Shown here: positions 5,081-11,597 of the stretch, in pieces
How positions within the stretch are numbered: position 1 is the stretch's first letter
Layout: the number at the start of each line of letters is the position of its first letter
The notes under the pieces: generated by a model
The model's database searches: none
The model's input: only the letters and a program-made list of their open reading frames with translations
Told to the model about the DNA's origin: nothing
DNA from: CAYPOY01 sp964412395
Lineage (GTDB): Bacteria > Chloroflexota > Anaerolineae > B4-G1
DNA: 11,597 bases
Reading direction: 5' to 3'
Assembly: GCA_964412395.1 (NCBI GenBank)
Contig: CAYPOY010000147.1
Coordinates: 1 to 11,597, forward strand
Made by a program: the position numbers and the translations under genes

Positions 5081-7671
5081 GCCGCTGGCGAAATCCAACC
5101 CTGGCATTGGCGGCATTGACGCTGCTGGCCGACCTGGCCTTGGCGGTGCCCGCGACGCGGTACGGCGCGGCATTCGCCCTCCTGTGGCTCCTGCCCGGCC
5201 TGGCGTGGGCCATATTGCTGGCCGACCAGCATCGCCGGCCAACGGCCGAGGAGATAGCGATTGGCCTTGGTCTGGGGATGGGTACCGTTACTCTATTGAC
5301 GCTTCTGCTCCATTATCTCCCCGGCCCTTTGACCTTTCCTGCGCTGCTGGTCGCCGTCAATCTATTCATATTTCTCCTTATCTTCATCATGCCCCCCCTC
5401 TCGCTTTCGGATTCCAAACTTGTCATTCGCCATTCGTCATTCGTCATTCGTCATTCGTCATTCGTCATTCGTCGCTCGTCACTCGTCACTCGCCATCCGC
5501 CACCCGCCATTCGCCATTCGCCATTCGCCATCCGCCATTGCTCATTGATCACCCTCACCGCTGCATTTTTCCGCCTGGTCAACCTGGGCTACAGCGAGTT
5601 CCAGGGCGACGAGGGGATCGTGATGACGCGAGCCGCACACGCCATCCTGGGAGACAATGCGCAATTGTTCTATCACCAGAAAGGCCCCGCCGAGGTTCTT
5701 CTCCCGATTGCCACCTGGACGCTGTCTGGCACAATCAACGAATGGCAGGCACGACTGCCCTTCGCGTTCGCCGGCCTTCTGGGCATCGTGGCTCTCTATC
5801 TGCTCGGCTGCCGATGGTTTAACGAGCGGAGCGCTCTTGTTGCCGCATTACTCCTGGCGATCAATGGATATTTTGTCGGCTTTGGCCGCATCGTGCAGTA
5901 CCAGAGCTTTGTGCTGGCAATGACGACTCTGGCGTTGTTGGCTCTCTGGCGTTGGTCAGAGGGAGAAGGGCGCCGGTGGCTCGTCGTCGGTGCAGCGCTG
6001 TTGGCTTTTGGCCTCCTGGCCCACTATGACGCGGGGTTGGCATTGCCGGCCGCCGCATACGTCGTCGGTCGGCGACTGTGGAGCACCCGATCGCGGTGGC
6101 GAGCCTGGCTGGGGGACGTCCTCAGTGCGGGGGCGTTGGCTCTCGGCATCCTGGCACTATTCTACGTCCCATTTGCTCTCCACCCTAACTTCGCCAAGAC
6201 GGTGGGTTATCTGGGCGGTGCTCGCATCGGCACAGGAGGACCGCTACACAACAACCTGCTATCCTCGTTGCCCCTGGCCACGTTCTATAACTCCACCTAC
6301 TATCTCATCGGCCTGGCCGGCTTGATCATCGTAGCTTCTTTCCTCCCCTTCCGCCGCCTGGGCCTCCTGATCCCCACCATCTGCTACCTCCTCGTGATCC
6401 TCCAACCTCCAATCTCCAATCTCCAATCTCCAATCTGGGTGGGACCTGTGCTGGCCTGTCTGCTTGTCACGATCCTCTTCTCCTGCCGCTCCTCGGCTCC
6501 ATGCCGCGCTGCCTGGCTGTGGTTCGGAGCGCCGTTCCTTTTTTACTATTTTCTGGTCTGGGACCCCCGCACCCACGTCCTGAACGTCTTCCCTGGGGCC
6601 ATCCTGTTGGCTGCTTGTGCATTGGATTACCTTCTTGACCGTGTCACCCCGTCACCCCGCCATTCGCCGTTCGCCATTCGCCATTTGTCATTTGTCATTT
6701 GTCATTTGTCATTACTTGCCGTTTTCCTGTTTCTCGCGTATTATCCCTACTTGATGTTTGTCCAGCACGACCCTGAGATCAAGCGCACCTGGCCTGCCCA
6801 TCAACCGGCTTTCTACTGGAGTCCCGGCGATGAGGCACCTCTCTTCGGTTATTTCGGTTTCCCCTACCGGGCCGGCTGGAAAGTCATCGGCGTCCTGGTC
6901 GAAGAAGGGGTCTTGAGTGGCATCCACGCCAGTAATGAGGAACAAGAAGTCGTGGGCTGGTACACTCGAGGAGCAGAACGCACCTATTGCCCCAACCCTG
7001 AGTGGTACTTAATTGCCAAAAACGTTCAGGATGAGGTGCCGCTCCCTCAGACGGACATCGAGGCGATGTACCAACTCTGGGGGGAGGTTCAGGTCGGGGG
7101 GGAGCCCAAGCTGTGGATCTATCACCGAAGCTCACCTCCCCCCCGTGGGGGGGATGAGAGGGGGGGCATAGCGGCGCCGACTGTATTTCACGTTGAGGAT
7201 TACGCCTCCCGTTTCGACGCCCGGACCACGCCGACAGTAGTGACGTCGCCGATCCCCACCGATTACACCCCGACAGACTACACGTTGGGGGAAGTGGTGC
7301 GACTGACGGGTTACCACCTGGATACTGCTGATGCCTGTCCTGGCGGCAACGTCCACCTGGTGCTCTACTGGAAGGCTCTACAACCGACGGAAACCAACTA
7401 CCAGGTTTTCAACCACCTCTATGATGGGACAATGTGGGGGCAACAGGACGGTACCCCTGGATGTGCGCTCCGGCCGACCGTCCTTTGGGAACCAGGCCAG
7501 ATCGTGCGGGATGAATATACTATCCCGATTGACCCCTCAACGCCCACGGGTGATATTCCGCTACTGGTCGGGATGTACAATCTGGGTACAGGGGAGCGAC
7601 TCCCGGTCCATAACCCGGACGGCGTACCCATCGGTGACGCGATTCCCCTGGCGGTGGTGACGGTCCGGTGA
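5077..7671 (+). CDS. Large GT39/PMT_2-like membrane glycosyltransferase with N-terminal membrane extension and C-terminal beta-sandwich
   Basis: 864 aa from ATG 5077, which overlaps the previous stop (ATGA) and has a purine-rich GGACGGGAGA just upstream. The same frame stays open back to 4807, but that stretch lies inside the preceding gene and has no protein-like character. Residues 1-107 form about four helices (an LLPGLAW type N-terminal module). A (CATTCGY)n array encodes residues ~116-154. The GT-C core begins at ~155, with QGDEG (D178-E179) as the first-loop acidic motif. Further arrays encode residues 442-453 and 529-545. Helices end near residue 560; an outer globular region follows, then a palindromic repeat at ~687-697 and a beta-sandwich module at ~740-864 (LTGY, LYWKAL, WEPGQ, VGMYN, ERLPV). 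Predicted lipid-linked sugar transferase acting at the outer membrane face; specificity unknown. Confidence 0.86.
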   Translation: MSRWRNPTLALAALTLLADLALAVPATRYGAAFALLWLLPGLAWAILLADQHRRPTAEEIAIGLGLGMGTVTLLTLLLHYLPGPLTFPALLVAVNLFIFLLIFIMPPLSLSDSKLVIRHSSFVIRHSSFVIRRSSLVTRHPPPAIRHSPFAIRHCSLITLTAAFFRLVNLGYSEFQGDEGIVMTRAAHAILGDNAQLFYHQKGPAEVLLPIATWTLSGTINEWQARLPFAFAGLLGIVALYLLGCRWFNERSALVAALLLAINGYFVGFGRIVQYQSFVLAMTTLALLALWRWSEGEGRRWLVVGAALLAFGLLAHYDAGLALPAAAYVVGRRLWSTRSRWRAWLGDVLSAGALALGILALFYVPFALHPNFAKTVGYLGGARIGTGGPLHNNLLSSLPLATFYNSTYYLIGLAGLIIVASFLPFRRLGLLIPTICYLLVILQPPISNLQSPIWVGPVLACLLVTILFSCRSSAPCRAAWLWFGAPFLFYYFLVWDPRTHVLNVFPGAILLAACALDYLLDRVTPSPRHSPFAIRHLSFVICHLSLLAVFLFLAYYPYLMFVQHDPEIKRTWPAHQPAFYWSPGDEAPLFGYFGFPYRAGWKVIGVLVEEGVLSGIHASNEEQEVVGWYTRGAERTYCPNPEWYLIAKNVQDEVPLPQTDIEAMYQLWGEVQVGGEPKLWIYHRSSPPPRGGDERGGIAAPTVFHVEDYASRFDARTTPTVVTSPIPTDYTPTDYTLGEVVRLTGYHLDTADACPGGNVHLVLYWKALQPTETNYQVFNHLYDGTMWGQQDGTPGCALRPTVLWEPGQIVRDEYTIPIDPSTPTGDIPLLVGMYNLGTGERLPVHNPDGVPIGDAIPLAVVTVR
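5424..5535 (+). repeat. Heptanucleotide array (CATTCGY)16 in gene D
   Basis: Sixteen head-to-tail 7-nt units with no interruption, followed by two decayed units. They are translated as I-R-H-S-S-F-V heptads, later R-H-S-P-F-A-I. The array joins the N-terminal membrane module to the GT-C core. Confidence 0.93.
6400..6434 (+). repeat. Heptanucleotide array (CTCCAAY)5 in gene D
   Basis: Five units, CTCCAAC then four CTCCAAT. They are translated as L-Q-P-P-I-S-N-L-Q-S-P-I in a short loop between two membrane helices. Confidence 0.88.
6661..6709 (+). repeat. Heptanucleotide array (CATTCGC/CATTTGT)7 in gene D
   Basis: Three CATTCGC-type units followed by four CATTTGT units, a second array of the same family as 5424-5535. 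They are translated as R-H-S-P-F-A-I-R-H-L-S-F-V-I-C-H and lead into a membrane helix. Confidence 0.88.
7134..7166 (+). repeat. Palindromic G/C element, copy 7 (before the beta-sandwich of gene D)
   Basis: C7-GT-G7 core followed by ATGAGA-G7, a diverged copy with longer homopolymers. It is read P-P-P-R-G-G-D-E-R-G-G and lies in the linker upstream of the C-terminal beta-sandwich. Confidence 0.8.
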
Positions 7672-9380
7672 GCGCGGTGATACGATCCCGGTTCCTCCTC
7701 GTCGGCCTGCTGGTGCTGACCTTCGCGCTGGCGTTGACCAGCGCAGTGCAGAAGTCGCCGACGGCGGATGAGCAGAACCACATCGCCCGAGGCGCGGCCT
7801 ACCTGGGCACCGGGGACCCCCGTCTCAGCGTCGAGCATCCCCCCCTGGTCAATGTGCTCAGCGCCTTGCCTGCTCACCTGTTGCTCGACCTCCATCTGCC
7901 GCTGGACGAGTGGTGGGAGGTTGGCGAATGGTACCACTTCGCCGACAATTTCCTCTGGCGGGTGAATACCAACCCAGACCGTATCGTCTTTCTGGCCCGT
8001 CTGCCGATCATCGGGTTGGGGCTGGTGCTGGTGACGCTTGTCTTCCGCTGGGCCGGATGTAGATGGGGTCCGTGGGGCGGGCTGCTGGCCGCTGCCTGCT
8101 GTGCGCTGGACCCCAACATCCTGGCCCACACCCGATTTGCCACGACGGACGTGGGAGGTACCTGCTTCGTTTTTCTGGCTGCCTACGCCCTCTGGCGCGC
8201 GATGCGGCGTCCATCCTGGCCGCGTGCCCTGGGGAGTGGACTGGCGTTCGGGCTGGCGCTCAGTGCCAAACTCTCTAACCTCCTCTTTGGCCCTATCTTC
8301 GCCCTGGTCGTCCTGGCCGACGCGCTGGCTGGTGGGCGGGATCGCCTCCGTCAGGCGGTGCGCAACCTGGCCCTGTTGGCGTTCACCATTTTCCTCGGCC
8401 TGCTCATCGTCTGGGCAACCTATGGCTTCCAGGTCGGTCCCCTTCCCCCTGGAGAGGAGACAGGAGGGGAGGCAGGAGAAAACGGCCCTCTCGTCCCCGC
8501 CCCTCCTTACCTCAAGGGAGTCCGCGCGATCCTGGGCTTCAGCGCCGGTGGCCGGCCCGCCTACCTGTTAGGTCAGTACGGCCAAGGCTGGTGGTACTAC
8601 TTCCCGGTCGCCTTCGTCGTGAAAACGCCCCTGGCGACACTCGCCGCACTGCTCATAGCCACCGGCAGAGCCCTGCGTCGCCAATCTCCAACCTCCAATC
8701 TCCAATCTCCAATCTCCACTCTCCACTCTCCAACCTCCAACCTCCAGGATGACCTGTGGCTTCTGATACCGCCGATTGCCTATTTTCTCGCTTCTATGAC
8801 CAGTAGCCTTAACATTGGCTATCGCCATCTTCTGCCTGTGCTCCCTTTCCTGGCTGTCCACATCGGCCGCCTGGCCCCAACTACTCCCCGCTTCCTGCTT
8901 CCTGCCCCTCGCACTGCTCGCTATCTCTCTGTAGCTCTCATCATTGCACTCGCTTGCAGCACTCTATCCATCTACCCCCACTTCCTGGCTTTCTTCAACC
9001 CCGTGGGCGGTGGACCGGAGAATGGCTGGCGCATCCTGGTGGATTCTAACATTGATTGGGGGCAGGATCTGAAAGGTCTCAAGGCGTGGATGGTGCGGGA
9101 AGGGGTGGATCGGGTGCGGCTGAGTTGGTTTGGCCCTGCCTATCCTGAGGCTTACGGCATCGCTTATGACCTGCTACCCGGCCTGCCGCACGGATTTCGG
9201 ATGTGGGAGCACCCGCCGTTCGACCGAGACCGGCCTGAACCGGGCGTCTATGCCATCAGCGTCAATAACCTGGTAGGGGTTCTTTTCCCCGACCACGATC
9301 TCTACGCCTGGTTCCGTGCCCGTCCGCCCGATACGAAGATTGGGTATTCTCTGTTCATCTACCGGGTAACCCACGACTGA
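7668..9380 (+). CDS. GT39/PMT_2-like membrane glycosyltransferase
   Basis: 570 aa from GTG 7668, whose GTGA overlaps the previous stop; the first helix begins at residue ~8, so no earlier start is needed. SPTADEQNH carries the acidic pair D34-E35, followed by GDPRLSVEHPP (E56-H57), both landmarks of PMT-type GT-C enzymes. A FATTD segment starts the next outer-loop/helix block, a GYRHLLP segment lies near residue 385, and D459 opens the DSNIDWGQDLKGLKAW motif common at the end of this subfamily. There is no beta-sandwich module, in contrast to A, B and D. A degenerate palindromic repeat encodes ~258-270, a (CTCCAAY)n array encodes 340-358 in a loop between helices, and two TTCCTGC-type units lie at 408-413. 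It is the last gene of the overlapping operon. Predicted sugar transfer from a polyprenyl-phosphate donor; acceptor not determinable. Confidence 0.88.
   Translation: MSAVIRSRFLLVGLLVLTFALALTSAVQKSPTADEQNHIARGAAYLGTGDPRLSVEHPPLVNVLSALPAHLLLDLHLPLDEWWEVGEWYHFADNFLWRVNTNPDRIVFLARLPIIGLGLVLVTLVFRWAGCRWGPWGGLLAAACCALDPNILAHTRFATTDVGGTCFVFLAAYALWRAMRRPSWPRALGSGLAFGLALSAKLSNLLFGPIFALVVLADALAGGRDRLRQAVRNLALLAFTIFLGLLIVWATYGFQVGPLPPGEETGGEAGENGPLVPAPPYLKGVRAILGFSAGGRPAYLLGQYGQGWWYYFPVAFVVKTPLATLAALLIATGRALRRQSPTSNLQSPISTLHSPTSNLQDDLWLLIPPIAYFLASMTSSLNIGYRHLLPVLPFLAVHIGRLAPTTPRFLLPAPRTARYLSVALIIALACSTLSIYPHFLAFFNPVGGGPENGWRILVDSNIDWGQDLKGLKAWMVREGVDRVRLSWFGPAYPEAYGIAYDLLPGLPHGFRMWEHPPFDRDRPEPGVYAISVNNLVGVLFPDHDLYAWFRARPPDTKIGYSLFIYRVTHD
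8440..8476 (+). repeat. Degenerate palindromic G/C element, copy 8 (gene E)
   Basis: CCTTCCCCCTGGAGAGGAG followed by ACAGGAGGGGAGG keeps the layout of the element with several substitutions. It is read L-P-P-G-E-E-T-G-G-E-A-G in an outer loop after a membrane helix. Membership is less certain than for the other copies. Confidence 0.5.
8686..8741 (+). repeat. Heptanucleotide array (CTCCAMY)8 in gene E
   Basis: Eight units, CTCCAAT, CTCCAAC or CTCCACT, the same family as the array at 6400-6434 in gene D. They are translated as a polar loop containing S-N-L-Q-S-P-I-S-T-L-H-S-P between two membrane helices. Confidence 0.9.
8891..8904 (+). repeat. Short heptanucleotide repeat (CTTCCTG)2 in gene E
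   Basis: Two exact units, a rotation of the TTCCTGC unit used in gene B. They are read R-F-L-L-P-A-P. Two units alone are weak evidence; the shared unit is why it is listed. Confidence 0.5.
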
Positions 9381-9396
9381 GCGACTGTGTCTCAAA

Positions 9397-9423
9397 GTGG
9401 GACAAGATGGCATCTTGTCCTAC
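9397..9423 (+). repeat. Intergenic palindrome between genes E and F
   Basis: GGACAAGATG (9400-9409) and CATCTTGTCC (9411-9420) are perfect reverse complements around one base, extending to 13 pairs with one G-T. It begins 16 nt after the stop of gene E. A hairpin is likely, but no T-run follows, so a Rho-independent terminator is not well supported. A smaller GCGGC-AGGAG-GCCGC stem lies at 9431-9445. Confidence 0.7.
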
Positions 9424-9465
9424 GTTGGTTGCGGCAGGAGGCCGCGCTATGTGAGGTGTATCATA

Positions 9466-10602
9466 ATGCGAACCTACGAGCTACGCATCCTGGGAGTTTT
9501 TCTGGTTCTGTTCATTGCTTACCTGCTCATAGCATTCATTGTTCTTGAGCCCTTAGGGTACTATGGTACTCCAGAGCTGCCACGTTTTGCAGATCCCTGG
9601 ATCGCCAGAGCGGAGACGATTGTCAGTGGCGGGCTGTTATACCGAGATGTGTTTACGACGACGCCTCCCCTAATTAACTTCCTTCTGGTGTCCCCGGCCC
9701 TGGTCTCTGGTCTGTTCGGTCACCGAAATCCCTGGGCAACGCTATCTTTCATGACCTACTTCTCCCTTTTCAACCTCTTTGCTGCCTACCTCTTGATGTA
9801 TATGGCGAAAGACAGGAAAGAGGGATACCGCTCTGCTCTGTATTTCCTTCTCAATCCCCTTACCTTCGGGAACTCACTCCTACGGCGCCAGGACGAATCA
9901 ATTTTGGTGTTCTTCTTCTCATTGGCACTGTTGTTTCTCGTGCACCAGCAACACTGGAGGGCCAGTGTCGCTATCGGGCTCACCTTGCTCATCAAGCTGA
10001 GCGGCGCTGTGATGATCCCCATCGCTTTCTTGCGCACCCGGGACTGGAGATACCTGATCATACCCCCAATCATCTTTGGGCTGGTCTTTGCGCCATTTCT
10101 GATAGCGGCGGGGCAATCGGCTGTTTTCTGGGACGTCACAAAGAGGGATACACAACACCCGTTTCAGTTTGGCGGGATCAGCCTGGGGGCGCTCTGGTCT
10201 CGCGCGCATGAGGGACGATCTCTAATTAGCTTAGCTGCCTCCTCGGCGATCCTGGTGATAGGTGTTGCGATCGTCCTGGCACTCATCGCCTGGAAGCCCG
10301 TGGGGCTGCTTGAGGACCTTACCCTCTTGATGACCGCCGCGCTGCTACTTTCTCCCAAGCTACATTGTGGATACTTCTCGCTGCTGGTACTGATGATGGC
10401 CCCGTTGTTGCACAAGTACCGCATCGAGGTGTTCTACTTCATTTTCGGCCTGCTGGCACTCATCGCAGATATGTACAAATGGCCGATAGAAAACTTCGCT
10501 GTTGCCTTTAGTCTGATGGTAGGGGTATTCCTGGTGCTGATTGCGGCGATGATACGGTTACGATGGCCGCGCAAGGTGGAGAGCGCTGTAATCACCTTAT
10601 GA
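9466..10602 (+). CDS. GT87/DUF2029-like membrane glycosyltransferase
   Basis: 378 aa from ATG 9466. This start has a good Shine-Dalgarno GAGGTG 7 nt upstream. An in-frame GTG at 9397 would add 23 residues read through an intergenic palindrome, so it is rejected. About ten hydrophobic helices. After helix 1 come D43-PWIAR, an LLYRDV segment and T-PPL, the 'D..R, YRDv, PP' layout of GT-C mannosyltransferases of the GT87/DUF2029 kind. A later RRQDES (D143) followed by a helix and a LLIKLSG segment also fits. No beta-sandwich module and no embedded repeats. It is separated from the operon by 85 bp, and its base composition looks less GC-rich, so it may be a separate transcription unit. A weak promoter-like pair (TTGGTT 9425, TATGTG 9448, 17-bp spacing) is visible but unconvincing. 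Family placement is probable; sugar and acceptor are unknown. Confidence 0.78.
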   Translation: MRTYELRILGVFLVLFIAYLLIAFIVLEPLGYYGTPELPRFADPWIARAETIVSGGLLYRDVFTTTPPLINFLLVSPALVSGLFGHRNPWATLSFMTYFSLFNLFAAYLLMYMAKDRKEGYRSALYFLLNPLTFGNSLLRRQDESILVFFFSLALLFLVHQQHWRASVAIGLTLLIKLSGAVMIPIAFLRTRDWRYLIIPPIIFGLVFAPFLIAAGQSAVFWDVTKRDTQHPFQFGGISLGALWSRAHEGRSLISLAASSAILVIGVAIVLALIAWKPVGLLEDLTLLMTAALLLSPKLHCGYFSLLVLMMAPLLHKYRIEVFYFIFGLLALIADMYKWPIENFAVAFSLMVGVFLVLIAAMIRLRWPRKVESAVITL

Positions 10603-10643
10603 GCGGATGCTACCGTACAGTAATCGTCTTGAGAGCGTCGGCA

Positions 10644-10666
10644 AAGTGTACGCCTGGCGTACACTT
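10644..10666 (+). repeat. Intergenic palindrome between genes F and G
   Basis: AAGTGTACGCC (10644-10654) and GGCGTACACTT (10656-10666) are perfect 11-bp reverse complements around a single T, starting 41 nt after the stop of gene F. No T-run follows. It could be a transcript-end hairpin, a protein-binding operator or a REP-like dispersed repeat. Confidence 0.7.
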
Positions 10667-10683
10667 CAGGTGGTATTCCTGAC

Positions 10684-10712
10684 TTGGCTTGATTCGACAT
10701 TCATGGTACTAT
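10684..10712 (+). promoter_or_regulatory. Candidate sigma70-type promoter for the secreted DUF11 protein
   Basis: TTGGCT (10684-10689) and TACTAT (10707-10712) are separated by 17 bp, each matching four of six consensus positions. They lie about 70 bp upstream of the start codon at 10781, in the 178-bp gap after the preceding gene. This is a weak, prediction-only match. Confidence 0.28.
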
Positions 10713-10766
10713 TAGCTCCCTTGATGAGGTTCGTCGTGGAATAACCTATACCCAAAAACGGGAGGC

Positions 10767-10772
10767 AAGGAG
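10767..10772 (+). promoter_or_regulatory. Ribosome binding site AAGGAG
   Basis: AAGGAG lies 8 nt before ATG 10781. It is the strongest Shine-Dalgarno match seen in the window and fixes the start of the secreted protein, whose signal peptide begins directly after. Confidence 0.7.
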
Positions 10773-10780
10773 TAGGTGCT

Positions 10781-11597
10781 ATGAACCAAAGTATTTGGAA
10801 CCGGCTGCGCCGAGTCTTACTGGCGATTGCGCTTGGTGCGGCAACTCTGGGAGCATTGGTCTGGTGGGCAGTGTCCACGCGGGTAGCTCTGGCCGATGAT
10901 ACCCCGCTGGACGGCTCTGTCAAAGCCGTGGCACCCTCCATCGTCCAACCCGGAGAGCTCGTCACCTACACCATCGTCTTGAGCAACAGCAGCACGGTCA
11001 GCGATGTGAACGTGCTGCTCACCGATCCGCTACACCCCCTGTTGATCTATGTACCTGACAGTGCCCGCACCATCCCGGATGGTCGTGGCACACTATCTGA
11101 CACAGCCGGCATCACGTGGACCGGCGTCATCAGCGCCAACCAGGCTGTCACGATCACATTCCAGGCCCAGGTTGAGAGTAGCCTATCCGACGACACGACC
11201 ATCACCAACACAGCTACCGCCAGCAGCAATGGCATTGTCCCGTTGCAACTGCCAGCCGTGATTACTGTAGACGCACTGTCACCCTCCGTGTTGATCATGA
11301 ACCCAGAAGCAGAACAGGTGCTGACCTCGACCAACCTTCTCGTCTCTGGCGTGGCGTGGGATGGTACAGACCGCCCGCCCTTCCCGGCCGATCCAGTGCT
11401 CAATCCCATCAACAACAACGGCAGTGGCTACTACGTCGTCAGTTGGAACCCAGCGGACCGGGCCGATTATTACTTGCTTCAAGAAGATACCAGCGGCAGC
11501 TTCCTCAGCCCCACAGTGCGTTACGCCGATTCGGGAACGCAGACGTTTATCCAGGCGCAGCCGCCCGGAACGTATTACTATCGCGTTCGAGCCGTCA
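10781..11597 (+). CDS. Secreted DUF11 / fibronectin-like domain protein, 3'-partial
   Basis: Open from ATG 10781 to the window end (272 codons, no stop), so the gene is truncated. An AAGGAG Shine-Dalgarno at 10767-10772 lies 8 nt upstream. The N-terminus is a classic signal peptide: basic NRLRR, a hydrophobic core from residue 12 to ~31, and a probable signal peptidase I site after A-L-A (residue 38). Residues ~46-163 resemble a DUF11 beta-sandwich (VQPGELVTYTIVLSN, VxDPL, ITNTATAS), the 'conserved repeat' module of large surface proteins. Residues ~165-272 look fibronectin type III-like (YYVVSWNPADRADYYLLQE, then GTYYYRVRAV). Such proteins are normally exported and often long and repetitive. 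Whether it is an acceptor for the neighbouring glycosyltransferases is speculative. Its own leader and spacing suggest separate transcription. Confidence 0.82.
   Translation, partial: MNQSIWNRLRRVLLAIALGAATLGALVWWAVSTRVALADDTPLDGSVKAVAPSIVQPGELVTYTIVLSNSSTVSDVNVLLTDPLHPLLIYVPDSARTIPDGRGTLSDTAGITWTGVISANQAVTITFQAQVESSLSDDTTITNTATASSNGIVPLQLPAVITVDALSPSVLIMNPEAEQVLTSTNLLVSGVAWDGTDRPPFPADPVLNPINNNGSGYYVVSWNPADRADYYLLQEDTSGSFLSPTVRYADSGTQTFIQAQPPGTYYYRVRAV

Noticed and set aside
1116..7166. Palindromic copies as standard MITEs or insertion sequences
   Set aside because: No transposase, no terminal repeats beyond the palindrome itself, and no target duplication can be defined from this window alone.
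9397..9423. Rho-independent terminator after gene E
   Set aside because: The stem is strong but is followed by CCTACGTTGG rather than a T-run; kept only as a palindrome.
9397..9465. GTG start for gene F at 9397
   Set aside because: It would translate the intergenic palindrome and has no Shine-Dalgarno; ATG 9466 has GAGGTG at proper spacing and begins just before the first helix.

Overview
The window looks like a GC-rich, envelope-glycan segment of a Chloroflexota (Anaerolineae-like) genome. This is inferred from gene style only: large GT-C membrane glycosyltransferases carrying C-terminal beta-sandwich modules, and a DUF11-type secreted protein. No marker gene fixes the taxon. Every supported gene is on the + strand, and there are no RNA genes, CRISPR arrays or transposases.

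Layout: nt 2-9380 is one tightly packed operon of five genes with overlapping starts and stops (8, 4, 4 and 4 nt). These are (A) a GT-C glycosyltransferase, truncated at its 5' end by the window, with two beta-sandwich modules; (B) a GT39-like glycosyltransferase with one such module; (C) a flippase-like, LPG_synthase_TM-type integral membrane protein; (D) a large GT39-like glycosyltransferase with an N-terminal membrane extension and one beta-sandwich module; (E) a GT39-like glycosyltransferase. After 85 bp comes (F), a shorter GT87/DUF2029-like mannosyltransferase-type membrane protein. After a further 178 bp comes (G), a secreted DUF11/fibronectin-like protein cut off by the window end. The likely joint role is transfer of lipid-linked sugars onto envelope glycans or proteins outside the membrane; donor and acceptor cannot be read from sequence.

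The striking part is repeat DNA inside the coding regions of the operon. Two unrelated repeat classes are embedded in frame. (1) A roughly 33-bp palindromic G/C-homopolymer element (C6-TGGA-G6 core followed by ATAAGA-G6-T) is present in seven clear copies plus one degenerate copy, mostly at linkers beside extracytoplasmic modules. (2) Tandem heptanucleotide arrays (CATTCGY, CTCCAAY, ARGATGC, YTCCTGC) sit in loops or at the edges of membrane helices of genes B, D and E, where 3 x 7 nt becomes a 7-residue peptide repeat. Each copy leaves the host frame open. The copy lying in the one frame where the consensus would give TAA has lost that stop. One array pair appears to encode the last transmembrane helix of gene B. 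Genes F and G contain neither class; instead two different near-perfect 21-23 bp palindromes lie in the gaps before and after F. The repeat-in-gene architecture is the observation most worth following up.
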